Shown: positions 1-5,868 of the stretch, piece after piece
How positions within the stretch are numbered: the first letter of the stretch is position 1
Layout of the letters: each line of letters begins with the position of its first letter
Assembly: GCA_030017935.1 (NCBI GenBank)
Contig: JASEGF010000108.1
Location: 1-7,051 of the forward strand
From: Bacteroidales bacterium
GTDB taxonomy: Bacteria > Bacteroidota > Bacteroidia > Bacteroidales > DTU049
Direction of reading: 5' to 3'
DNA length: 7,051 bases
Notes under the pieces: model-generated
What the model was told of the DNA's origin: nothing
Seen by the model: only the letters and a program-made list of their open reading frames with translations
Database searches by the model: none
Program-made: the position numbers and the translations under genes

Positions 1-18
1 TAAATGTTATGTTTAATA

Positions 19-56
19 AAGCGAGTGAGAAATTTTTTAAATTTTCTCACTCGCTT
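19..56. terminator. Strong hairpin, probable terminator, below the bactofilin/atpZ unit
   Basis: Bases 19-32 and 43-56 form a perfect 14-bp inverted repeat around a 10-base AT loop whose inner bases can pair partly as well. The stem carries AGCGAGTGAG-type GC content, high for this window. It lies about 70-110 bases past the stop codon at 129-131 of the minus-strand unit. The bases after the stem are only moderately T-rich on either strand (CTTACCTTTTACC on plus, CTTTATTAAAC on minus), so direction is uncertain. It may also serve a plus-strand gene lying left of the window. No other gene is visible in bases 1-128; the longest minus-strand ATG frame there is only about 15 codons. Confidence 0.65.
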
Positions 57-128
57 ACCTTTTACCTGCTGTATTTATTTTTACATAAAGCAACATCACC
101 ATATATCTCTCTATATTTTACATGAAAA

Positions 129-485
129 TTATTTTTTTAATTGTTTTAATATAATAAAAACATAAGCAAATAAAAAGTATAAATATAAAGCTACAAACAT
201 TATTAAGTGAGCATTTGATATAGCAGATTTCATATTAAAAACAGTAATATAAATTATAAAAAAAATCAAAACTGCTAAAAGTCTCACCACATCGATAGCT
301 AAATAAACTATAGGTTTATTTTTTAATAAATTTTGTTTATAATTAATAAAAAGTATTATACATAGGAAGACTAAAAAATTAACAAACCAAAATATCATTA
401 TTGTAATGTCTATAGGTTTAAAAACTATCCATAACAGAGGTAATATGATGCTAAAAGCAGAAAAAATACTAAAATATTTCCACAT
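129..485 (-). CDS. Four-helix integral membrane protein, possible AtpI/UncI-like partner of the ATP synthase
   Basis: I do not recognise this 118-residue protein by a diagnostic motif. It is almost entirely hydrophobic, with four likely membrane helices at about residues 4-22, 28-48, 59-83 and 92-113, short loops, and a basic C-terminus (KQLKK). Its ATG at 485-483 overlaps the stop of the upstream atpZ-like gene as TAATG, so the two are probably translationally coupled. In many Bacteroidota a hypothetical membrane protein of about this size sits between the atpZ-type gene and atpB. Size and helix count resemble AtpI/UncI, which helps c-ring assembly or ion supply in other bacteria. That role is inferred from position and topology only. 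Downstream there is a hairpin rather than an evident atpB start. Confidence 0.75.
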   Translation of the reverse strand: MWKYFSIFSAFSIILPLLWIVFKPIDITIMIFWFVNFLVFLCIILFINYKQNLLKNKPIVYLAIDVVRLLAVLIFFIIYITVFNMKSAISNAHLIMFVALYLYFLFAYVFIILKQLKK

Positions 486-691
486 TAATGTTTGTTTTTT
501 ATCAACTCTCTGATACCAATATATATAGCTATTATTGTAGCTATTACACCAATTATACTTGTATATAAATTATTAGTATTATACTTGTTATCAAACCATT
601 TACCTAGATATGCTCCACCTACGATTATCACTAACATTTGTATTGCTAGGTTACTATATTTTATGTATTTATCTAGATTTTCTTTTTTCAC
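485..691 (-). CDS. atpZ: AtpZ/AtpI-family small membrane protein (F0F1 ATP synthase accessory)
   Basis: This 68-residue protein has a charged N-terminus and two membrane helices at about residues 14-31 and 44-62. The first helix ends in a glycine-rich stretch, GGAYLGKWFD (25-34), and the second is the IIGVIATIIA region. This layout matches the AtpZ/AtpI family ('ATPase gene 1'), whose members are usually 70-100 residues and precede the F0 genes; they are linked to c-ring assembly or Mg2+/Ca2+ supply. The start is a GTG at 691-689, because the next in-frame Met is residue 19, inside the first helix. The GTG follows a run of seven T on the coding strand, 7 bases after the bactofilin stop, with no Shine-Dalgarno sequence. 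Its stop overlaps the next gene's ATG. Family assignment is good; the exact molecular role is inferred. Confidence 0.8.
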   Translation of the reverse strand: MKKENLDKYIKYSNLAIQMLVIIVGGAYLGKWFDNKYNTNNLYTSIIGVIATIIAIYIGIRELIKNKH

Positions 692-698
692 AAAAAAA

Positions 699-1052
699 TT
701 AATTAGACAAACTATTCATTGAGCATTTACCATTAAATCTAGCACCAGTATATATTGATAATTTTGTAACAGTAATATCACCTTCTAATATTGCGGTTTC
801 TTTCAAAATTAGAATTTCTGAAGCCTCAATGTTTCCTTTTACAGTGCCATTAATTTCAATTGTATTTGCTGAAATATTGCCATTTATTGTAGCCGTTGTC
901 CCAATAATTATTCTTTTATTGGATTTAATATTGCCGTTAACTATCCCATCAATTCTAAGATCATCATCTGTTGATAGATCTCCATTTATATTTGTAGTTT
1001 CACCTATTAGATTTACTTTACTCATTATTACTTCAGGAACATTTTTTGCCAT
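699..1052 (-). CDS. Bactofilin (polymer-forming cytoskeletal protein)
   Basis: This 117-residue protein is one bactofilin domain at about residues 14-112, flanked by short tails. The repeating pattern of short beta strands and glycines is clear: DLRIDGIVNGNI (31-42), IIIGTTATINGNI (48-60), IEINGTVKGNI (65-75), ILILKETAILEGDI (80-93) and a closing GARFNGKCSM (103-112). This fits the right-handed beta-helix that polymerises without nucleotide. Bactofilins assemble at the inner face of the membrane and organise cell-wall or envelope machinery. The length is normal for a minimal member, and no membrane helix is present. The start at 1052 lies 24 bases after a good -7 element; a second Met at residue 10 would still leave the domain intact. 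It is followed after 7 bases by the atpZ-like gene, a pairing common in Bacteroidota. Confidence 0.93.
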   Translation of the reverse strand: MAKNVPEVIMSKVNLIGETTNINGDLSTDDDLRIDGIVNGNIKSNKRIIIGTTATINGNISANTIEINGTVKGNIEASEILILKETAILEGDITVTKLSIYTGARFNGKCSMNSLSN

Positions 1053-1076
1053 AATTTTTTATTTTTAAGATATTTG

Positions 1077-1105
1077 CAAATTTAAAACAAAATTATTATA
1101 CACAA
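1077..1105 (-). promoter_or_regulatory. Bacteroidota-type promoter for the bactofilin unit
   Basis: On the minus strand, TAAATTTG (1084-1077) matches the -7 consensus TAnnTTTG exactly. A TTG (1105-1103) lies 18 bases upstream, as expected for the -33 element of the phylum's primary sigma factor. Transcription would begin about 18 bases before the bactofilin ATG. The -33 element lies only about 4 bases past the fumC stop, so bactofilin can be transcribed independently of fumC. This is the only promoter in the window where both elements look good. Confidence 0.6.
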
Positions 1106-1108
1106 TTG

Positions 1109-2500
1109 TTATATCATTTTTTGTATATTAACTATTTTATCATAATCTTCAGCAGATAAAAAACCTAGTAATATAGTAGCTTCTTTTAAAGTTATGTTTT
1201 CATCATATGCTTTTTTTACTATCATACAAGTTTTATCATATCCAATGATAGGTGTGAGGGCAGTAGACATCATTAGAGAATTATTTAGATGCATATTTAT
1301 TCTATCAATATTAGGTTGTATACCTATCACACATTTATCGCAGAATGAATTACACGCATCAGCCATCAAATTAGCAGATTTTAAAAAATTATTAATGATC
1401 ATAGGCATGAAAGTATTAAGTTGAAAATGCCCATTCATACCACCAATATTAATAGCTAAATCATTACCTATTACTTGAGCACAAACCATAGTAAGTGCTT
1501 CTGCCTGAGTAGGATTTACTTTACCAGGCATAATACTAGAGCCAGGCTCATTAGCTGGTAATATTATCTCTCCTATTGCACATCTAGGACCACTAGCTAA
1601 AAAACGAATATTATTAGCAATGTGAAATAAACTGACTGCGGTATATTTAAGTGCTGCACTAGCAGCAACTATGGCATCACGTGTAGATATGCCTTCGAAT
1701 TTATTACTTGCAGGTTTAAAAGGCGAATTAGTATATTCTGAAATTTTTTTACAAATTTCTATATCAAAATTTTGGGGTGCATTAAGTCCAGTACCAACAG
1801 CTGTACCTCCGATAGGCAATTCAGCTAAATGTGTCAAAGATTGCTCTATAGTTTTAATATTATAATCTAGCTGAGAAACATATCCCGAGAACTCTTGACC
1901 TAGTGTTAGTGGCACAGCATCCATAGTATGAGTACGTCCTGTCTTTATGATATTTTCAAACTCTTTACTTTTGGTATCAATTGCTTCTTTTAATTTTTTC
2001 AGTGCTGGAATAGTTTTGTTAACTAAAACAGTATAAGCTGCTATATTAGATGCTGATGGGAAAACATCATTTGAAGATTGACTTTTATTCACATCATCAT
2101 TAGGATGAAGAATTTTTTCTTTATCATCTAATTTACCTCCATTAAGCACATGAGCTCTATTAGCAATAACTTCATTAATATTCATATTAGTTTGTGTGCC
2201 AGAGCCAGTCTGCCATATTACAAGTGGGAAATTGTCATCTAATTCGCCTAATAGTATCTCATCACAAACTTTCATTATTAATTCAGCTTTTTTATGATTT
2301 AAAATGCCAAATTTTTCATTTGTGTTAGCAGCAGCTTTTTTAATAATAGATAATGCTTGTATTATTTCTTTTGGCATCATCTCTGAACCAATTTCAAAAT
2401 TAAGTCGACTACGCTCTGTCTGAGCTCCCCAATATTTATCTGCAGGAACTGCTATTTCGCCCATAGTATCTTTTTCTATACGTTTTATATCGTTATTCAT
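1109..2500 (-). CDS. fumC: Class II fumarate hydratase
   Basis: This 463-residue enzyme catalyses the reversible hydration of fumarate to L-malate in the TCA cycle and works as a cytosolic homotetramer without an Fe-S cluster. The family signature GSSIMPGKVNP is at residues 320-330, with the likely catalytic Ser321 and Lys327. Other substrate-site motifs are SGT (100-102), SSND (142-145) and GRTH (188-191), where Thr190 and His191 match the E. coli catalytic pair Thr187/His188. Fumarase rather than aspartase is favoured by HPNDDVNKSQSSND, the Gly in MPGK, and the following PTQ. The length is typical (about 460-470). THTMDA replaces the E. coli THLQDA; Met at that position is, as I recall, usual in Bacteroidota. 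It is divergent from kdsD across 87 bases and probably monocistronic, since bactofilin has its own promoter. Confidence 0.96.
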   Translation of the reverse strand: MNNDIKRIEKDTMGEIAVPADKYWGAQTERSRLNFEIGSEMMPKEIIQALSIIKKAAANTNEKFGILNHKKAELIMKVCDEILLGELDDNFPLVIWQTGSGTQTNMNINEVIANRAHVLNGGKLDDKEKILHPNDDVNKSQSSNDVFPSASNIAAYTVLVNKTIPALKKLKEAIDTKSKEFENIIKTGRTHTMDAVPLTLGQEFSGYVSQLDYNIKTIEQSLTHLAELPIGGTAVGTGLNAPQNFDIEICKKISEYTNSPFKPASNKFEGISTRDAIVAASAALKYTAVSLFHIANNIRFLASGPRCAIGEIILPANEPGSSIMPGKVNPTQAEALTMVCAQVIGNDLAINIGGMNGHFQLNTFMPMIINNFLKSANLMADACNSFCDKCVIGIQPNIDRINMHLNNSLMMSTALTPIIGYDKTCMIVKKAYDENITLKEATILLGFLSAEDYDKIVNIQKMI

Positions 2501-2523
2501 TGTTTTAATTTTTTTTGATTTAG

Positions 2524-2531
2524 CAAAAATA
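2524..2531 (-). promoter_or_regulatory. Probable -7 element for fumC
   Basis: TATTTTTG on the minus strand fits TAnnTTTG exactly and ends 23 bases before the fumC ATG, giving an expected leader of about 16 bases. No clear TTG is present at the -33 distance, so the call rests on one element in a very AT-rich gap where chance matches are possible. Confidence 0.45.
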
Positions 2532-2572
2532 TAAAAAAATTTTTTTAAACTTATAATATTAAAATTACTATG

Positions 2573-2580
2573 TAATTTTG
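2573..2580 (+). promoter_or_regulatory. Probable -7 element for the kdsD-kdsA-peptidase operon
   Basis: TAATTTTG fits TAnnTTTG exactly and ends only 7 bases before the kdsD ATG at 2588. A start site at the usual distance would fall at or within a few bases of the ATG, so the mRNA would be leaderless or nearly so. No clear -33 TTG is visible. Confidence 0.45.
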
Positions 2581-2587
2581 TAAAAAA

Positions 2588-3208
2588 ATGAATTCAAATT
2601 CTTATATTTCACAAATTATAGAGATAGAAGCCAATGCTATTAGAAACATTCCAATGGAGAATAAATATACAGAAGCTATTGATTTAATATATGAGCAAAT
2701 ACATATAAAATATGGTAAATTAGTTACCTCTGGTATGGGCAAAGCTGGGCAAATAGCTCTAAATATAGCTACTACTTTTAGTAGTACTGGTACTCCAGCG
2801 ATATTTTTACATCCTGCAGATGCGCAACATGGCGATTTAGGTGTCATTCAGAATAATGATATTTTATTATTGATATCTAATTCTGGCAAAACAAACGAAA
2901 TATTGCAATTAATAGAATTGGCTAATAAATTAGTTCCCAATATACCTATAATAGTGATTACTGGCAATGAAAATAGTGAATTGGCTAGCAAAGCTAATAT
3001 ATCATTATTTACTGGCAATCCACCAGAGGTTTGTCCACTAGGACTCACTCCCACTACATCTACAACAGTAATGACTGTCATCGGAGATATTTTAGTAACT
3101 TTGATGATGAAAAAAATTAATTTTACTACAGAAGAATATGCTAAACGTCATCATTCTGGCTATTTGGGAGAAAAATCTAAAAATTATATTAGTAATAATA
3201 ATAAGTAA
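2588..3208 (+). CDS. kdsD: D-arabinose-5-phosphate isomerase, SIS domain only
   Basis: This cytosolic enzyme interconverts D-ribulose-5-phosphate and D-arabinose-5-phosphate, the first committed step to KDO. The 206 residues are essentially one SIS (sugar isomerase) domain. It carries the phosphate-binding SGMGKAGQIA (48-57), STGTPAIFLHPADAQHGDLG (66-85), SNSGKTNEI (97-105), CPLGLTPTTSTT (149-160) and a closing RHHSGYLG (187-194). Lys52, His81, Glu104 and His189 appear equivalent to E. coli KdsD Lys59, His88, Glu111 and His193. The pair of CBS domains that brings E. coli KdsD and GutQ to about 325 residues is absent; the frame stops soon after the SIS domain, in an Asn-rich tail. Single-domain isomerases of this type are known, including in Bacteroides. 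The assignment is strengthened by kdsA starting 5 bases downstream and kdsB nearby. Confidence 0.92.
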   Translation: MNSNSYISQIIEIEANAIRNIPMENKYTEAIDLIYEQIHIKYGKLVTSGMGKAGQIALNIATTFSSTGTPAIFLHPADAQHGDLGVIQNNDILLLISNSGKTNEILQLIELANKLVPNIPIIVITGNENSELASKANISLFTGNPPEVCPLGLTPTTSTTVMTVIGDILVTLMMKKINFTTEEYAKRHHSGYLGEKSKNYISNNNK

Positions 3209-3213
3209 ATATT

Positions 3214-3987
3214 ATGTGGTTAATAGCTGGCCCTTGTGTGATAGAAGATGATAAAATGCCTTTCATAGTAGCTGAAGAGCTCGTAAAAATTGCTAAAGAA
3301 TTAGATTTGAATTTTATTTTTAAAAGTAGTTACTTAAAAGCTAATCGTTCAAAAGTAGATAGTTTCAGAGGAATACCTAGAATTAATGCTTTAGAAATTT
3401 TGAAAGAAATACATAATACATATCAAATACCTGTGATAACAGATGTACACGAAAGTTGGGAATGCGAAGAAGTAGCTCAATATGTAGATTATTTGCAAAT
3501 ACCAGCGTTTCTCTGTAGACAAACTGAGCTATTACTATCTGCTGGTAAAATTGGTAAACCTATTAATATAAAAAAAGGACAATTTATGTCTCCTGAAAGT
3601 ATGCAATTTGCTATTGATAAAGTAAAATCTACTGGAAATAATAATATTTTTTTAACAGAAAGAGGGTCAATGTTTGGTTATTATAATTTAGTAGTAGATA
3701 TGACAGCTATACCACGTATGAAATCCTTTGGTTATCCAGTTTTGATAGATGCTACTCATAGTGTACAAATGCCTAATTACAATGATGGGGTTACTCATGG
3801 GGATAGAGACTTTATACCAACTATTGCTCTAGCTGGCATAGCAGCAGGTGCTGATGGCATCTTTATGGAAGTTCATCCAGATCCTCAGTCTGCTCTCAGT
3901 GATGCAGAAACTCAATGGCCTCTAAATAATGCTTTTGATCTATTGAAAAAAATAAAAAATTTATATTCATCTGTTAATAATTTATAA
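3214..3987 (+). CDS. kdsA: 3-deoxy-D-manno-octulosonate-8-phosphate synthase, metal-dependent type
   Basis: This enzyme condenses arabinose-5-phosphate, the product of the gene upstream, with phosphoenolpyruvate to give KDO-8-phosphate in the cytosol. The 257-residue TIM barrel shows the family motifs IAGPCVIE (4-11), FKSSYLKANRS (36-46), SFRG (50-53), TDVHES (76-81), QIPAFLCRQT (95-104), KKGQFMSP (120-127), LTERG (147-151), DATHSVQ (179-185) and SDAETQWPL (229-237). Cys8, His182, Glu219 and Asp230 correspond, at a constant offset of 3, to the Aquifex aeolicus metal ligands Cys11, His185, Glu222 and Asp233. This places it in the metal-dependent class rather than the E. coli class, which has Asn instead of Cys. 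The ATG is fixed by an in-frame TAA at 3202-3204, so the protein begins almost directly on the first beta strand. It lies 5 bases after kdsD and 2 before the peptidase gene. Confidence 0.96.
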   Translation: MWLIAGPCVIEDDKMPFIVAEELVKIAKELDLNFIFKSSYLKANRSKVDSFRGIPRINALEILKEIHNTYQIPVITDVHESWECEEVAQYVDYLQIPAFLCRQTELLLSAGKIGKPINIKKGQFMSPESMQFAIDKVKSTGNNNIFLTERGSMFGYYNLVVDMTAIPRMKSFGYPVLIDATHSVQMPNYNDGVTHGDRDFIPTIALAGIAAGADGIFMEVHPDPQSALSDAETQWPLNNAFDLLKKIKNLYSSVNNL

Positions 3988-3989
3988 AT

Positions 3990-5861
3990 ATGAAAAAATA
4001 TTGGTTTTCATTTTTATTATTTGTTTGTCCTTTGTTAATATTTTCGCAAGCCATAACTATTGCTGAACCTCGTTCTATGGCTAATAGTTCTGAAAAGTTT
4101 ATAGGACAGAGTTACGATATCAAATATCACAGATTATACATAAATGTTAATCCCGGTTCAGGTGATATTAATGGTTATGTTTTAACAAAATTTATTCCTT
4201 TAGTAAATGCAGATACTATTGATTTCGATGCTAATAGTTGTTTGGTAATAGACTCTGTCATTTATCATGGTAATGAAGTTACATTTTCTCACAATAATAA
4301 AAAACTATTAATATCAAATTTATCATTAATTTCTCAAAATTTAGATAGCATAATAGTGTATTATCATGGCACACCAGAAGCTAGCGGTTTTGGTTCATTC
4401 TATTCTTCTTCTCAGTGGTTATGGACTTTGTCTGAACCATATGGTGCTCCAGATTGGTGGCCATGCAAAAATGACTTAAGTGACAAAATAGATTCTATAG
4501 ATATTTTTATAGAACATCCATCCAATTATGTAGCAGTAGCAAATGGATTAGAACAAGCCACAATAGATTTAGGTAATAGCAGAACTTTAACTCATTGGAA
4601 ACATAAATATCCAATAGCTGCTTATTTGGTAGCTATTGCTGTTGCCCCATATCAATACTTTAACACTAATGTTACACTACGAGATGGTAATTTGAGAATT
4701 GATAATTATGTGTTGAGCTCTGTATATAGCGATGCACAAAATGCAATGACAAATTTTAGTAAAGTAATAAAATTTTATGATTCATTAATAGCTCCTTATC
4801 CATTTATGAATGAGCGATATGGACATGTGCATTTCGGATGGGGTGGTGGCATGGAGCACCAAACAGTGAGCTTCGTTGGTAGTTTCGATTATGAGCTTTT
4901 AGCACATGAATTGTTACATCAATGGTATGGAGATGCCGTTACTTGTGGTTCTTGGCACGATATATGGTTGAATGAAGGTTTTGCTACATATTTCACGGCT
5001 TTATCTCAAGAGAAATTTTTCCCTCAAGATTTTACAAATTGGAAAGACAATTCTGTAAATTTTATTACATATTTGCCATGTGGGTCAGTATATGTGTATG
5101 ATACTACTTCTGTAGATAGAATATTTAGTTCTCGCCTCAGCTATAGAAAAGCTGCCTATGTCTTACATATGCTTAGATGGGTTTTAGGTGATGATTTATT
5201 TTTTGATGGGACAAGACAATATTATGAAAATTATAAATTTAACTATGCTAAGACCGAGGATTTCAAAAATGTAATGGAGCAAATAGCTGATACATCTTTA
5301 ACCGAATTTTTTAATGATTGGATTTATGGAGAAGGATATCCCATTTACACTTTTTATGTAAACGAAATAGATAATAATAGTTTCAGCATAACTGTACATC
5401 AAGAAGCATCATGCATAGCTGGTGATTTCTTCGAAATGCCACTTCCTTTTTTATTAACTTATAATACTACTAATGATACTACTATAATCTTAAATAATAA
5501 TTCTCAAGACCAAGAATTTATAATCCATTTACCTATGCCAGACAATATTACTTTTGATCCACTAAAGTGGATATTGACTAATAATCCAACATTTATTGTA
5601 GATATTCAGCATTATAATAATTTAAATTTGACAATTTATCCTAATCCTGCTTATGATATTTTAACTATTGAGAATAAAAATAGAAAAGATTTCACTATGA
5701 CTTTTACAGATTTATTAACAAAAAATGTAATATTTAATGAAAACATTGCAGCAAATACTACTAAAACAATAGATATTTCTAATTTAGCTCCTGGGAGTTA
5801 TTTGATTATTTTTAAAACAGGGAAAAATCAGATTATTTCTAAGAAGTTTATTAAACAATAA
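3990..5861 (+). CDS. Secreted M1-family metallopeptidase with T9SS type A sorting domain
   Basis: This 623-residue zinc peptidase is probably exported and then secreted or surface-anchored through the type IX system. An N-terminal signal peptide (about 1-19, with LLIFSQ before the likely cleavage) leaves Gln near the mature N-terminus. An aminopeptidase-like beta domain spans about 38-240 and the thermolysin-like catalytic domain about 245-470. The zinc site is HELLH (306-310) plus Glu329 in WLNEGFA, the HExxH-x18-E spacing of M1. Tyr385 in LSYRKA is the likely transition-state tyrosine. The exopeptidase motif reads GGMEH (286-290) rather than GAMEN. No HEAT-like C-terminal domain follows; instead residues about 545-623 form a T9SS type A domain with LTIYPNPA (547-554), a GSY turn (602-604) and a basic KKFIKQ end. 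The substrate is unknown. It sits 2 bases after kdsA, so it is probably co-transcribed, although no metabolic link to KDO is evident. Confidence 0.93.
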   Translation: MKKYWFSFLLFVCPLLIFSQAITIAEPRSMANSSEKFIGQSYDIKYHRLYINVNPGSGDINGYVLTKFIPLVNADTIDFDANSCLVIDSVIYHGNEVTFSHNNKKLLISNLSLISQNLDSIIVYYHGTPEASGFGSFYSSSQWLWTLSEPYGAPDWWPCKNDLSDKIDSIDIFIEHPSNYVAVANGLEQATIDLGNSRTLTHWKHKYPIAAYLVAIAVAPYQYFNTNVTLRDGNLRIDNYVLSSVYSDAQNAMTNFSKVIKFYDSLIAPYPFMNERYGHVHFGWGGGMEHQTVSFVGSFDYELLAHELLHQWYGDAVTCGSWHDIWLNEGFATYFTALSQEKFFPQDFTNWKDNSVNFITYLPCGSVYVYDTTSVDRIFSSRLSYRKAAYVLHMLRWVLGDDLFFDGTRQYYENYKFNYAKTEDFKNVMEQIADTSLTEFFNDWIYGEGYPIYTFYVNEIDNNSFSITVHQEASCIAGDFFEMPLPFLLTYNTTNDTTIILNNNSQDQEFIIHLPMPDNITFDPLKWILTNNPTFIVDIQHYNNLNLTIYPNPAYDILTIENKNRKDFTMTFTDLLTKNVIFNENIAANTTKTIDISNLAPGSYLIIFKTGKNQIISKKFIKQ

Positions 5862-5868
5862 ACTTCTT
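5841..5868. terminator. Convergent hairpin holding both stop codons (possible bidirectional terminator)
   Basis: AAGAAGTTTATT (5841-5852) and AATAAACTTCTT (5857-5868) form a perfect 12-bp inverted repeat around the loop AAAC. The plus-strand peptidase stop TAA is at 5859-5861 and the minus-strand kdsB stop at 5853-5851, so both fall inside the hairpin. It is the only structure between the two convergent genes. The stem is AT-rich and the T-tracts beyond it are weak on both strands, so termination efficiency is uncertain. Confidence 0.55.

Noticed and set aside
1..128. Start of atpB on the minus strand
   Set aside because: The only ATG-led frame in this stretch ends after about 15 codons, before the hairpin, and resembles no ATP synthase subunit.
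692..698. Run of seven T before the atpZ-like GTG, as a slippage site fusing bactofilin to the next gene
   Set aside because: The run lies after the bactofilin stop codon, so slippage there could not join the two frames; homopolymer runs are common in this AT-rich DNA.
492..722. Plus-strand open frame of 76 codons opposite the atpZ-like gene
   Set aside because: It is the antisense shadow of a hydrophobic, AT-rich gene; it spans the atpZ-like gene and the end of bactofilin and has no recognisable family.
829..1068. Plus-strand open frame of 79 codons opposite bactofilin
   Set aside because: It lies antisense to a clear bactofilin; its hydrophobic pattern comes from the complement of the repeated Gly/Asn/Ile codons.
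1194..1424. Plus-strand open frame within fumC
   Set aside because: It is antisense to a strongly conserved fumarase with no domain of its own; the same applies to 1671-1865.
2602..3081. Two minus-strand open frames (2602-2847 and 2848-3081) opposite kdsD
   Set aside because: Both are antisense to conserved SIS-domain motifs and show no independent support.
3188..3213. Frameshift that removed CBS domains from kdsD
   Set aside because: The kdsD tail is a low-complexity Asn-rich end and kdsA begins 5 bases later with intact motifs, leaving no remnant CBS sequence.
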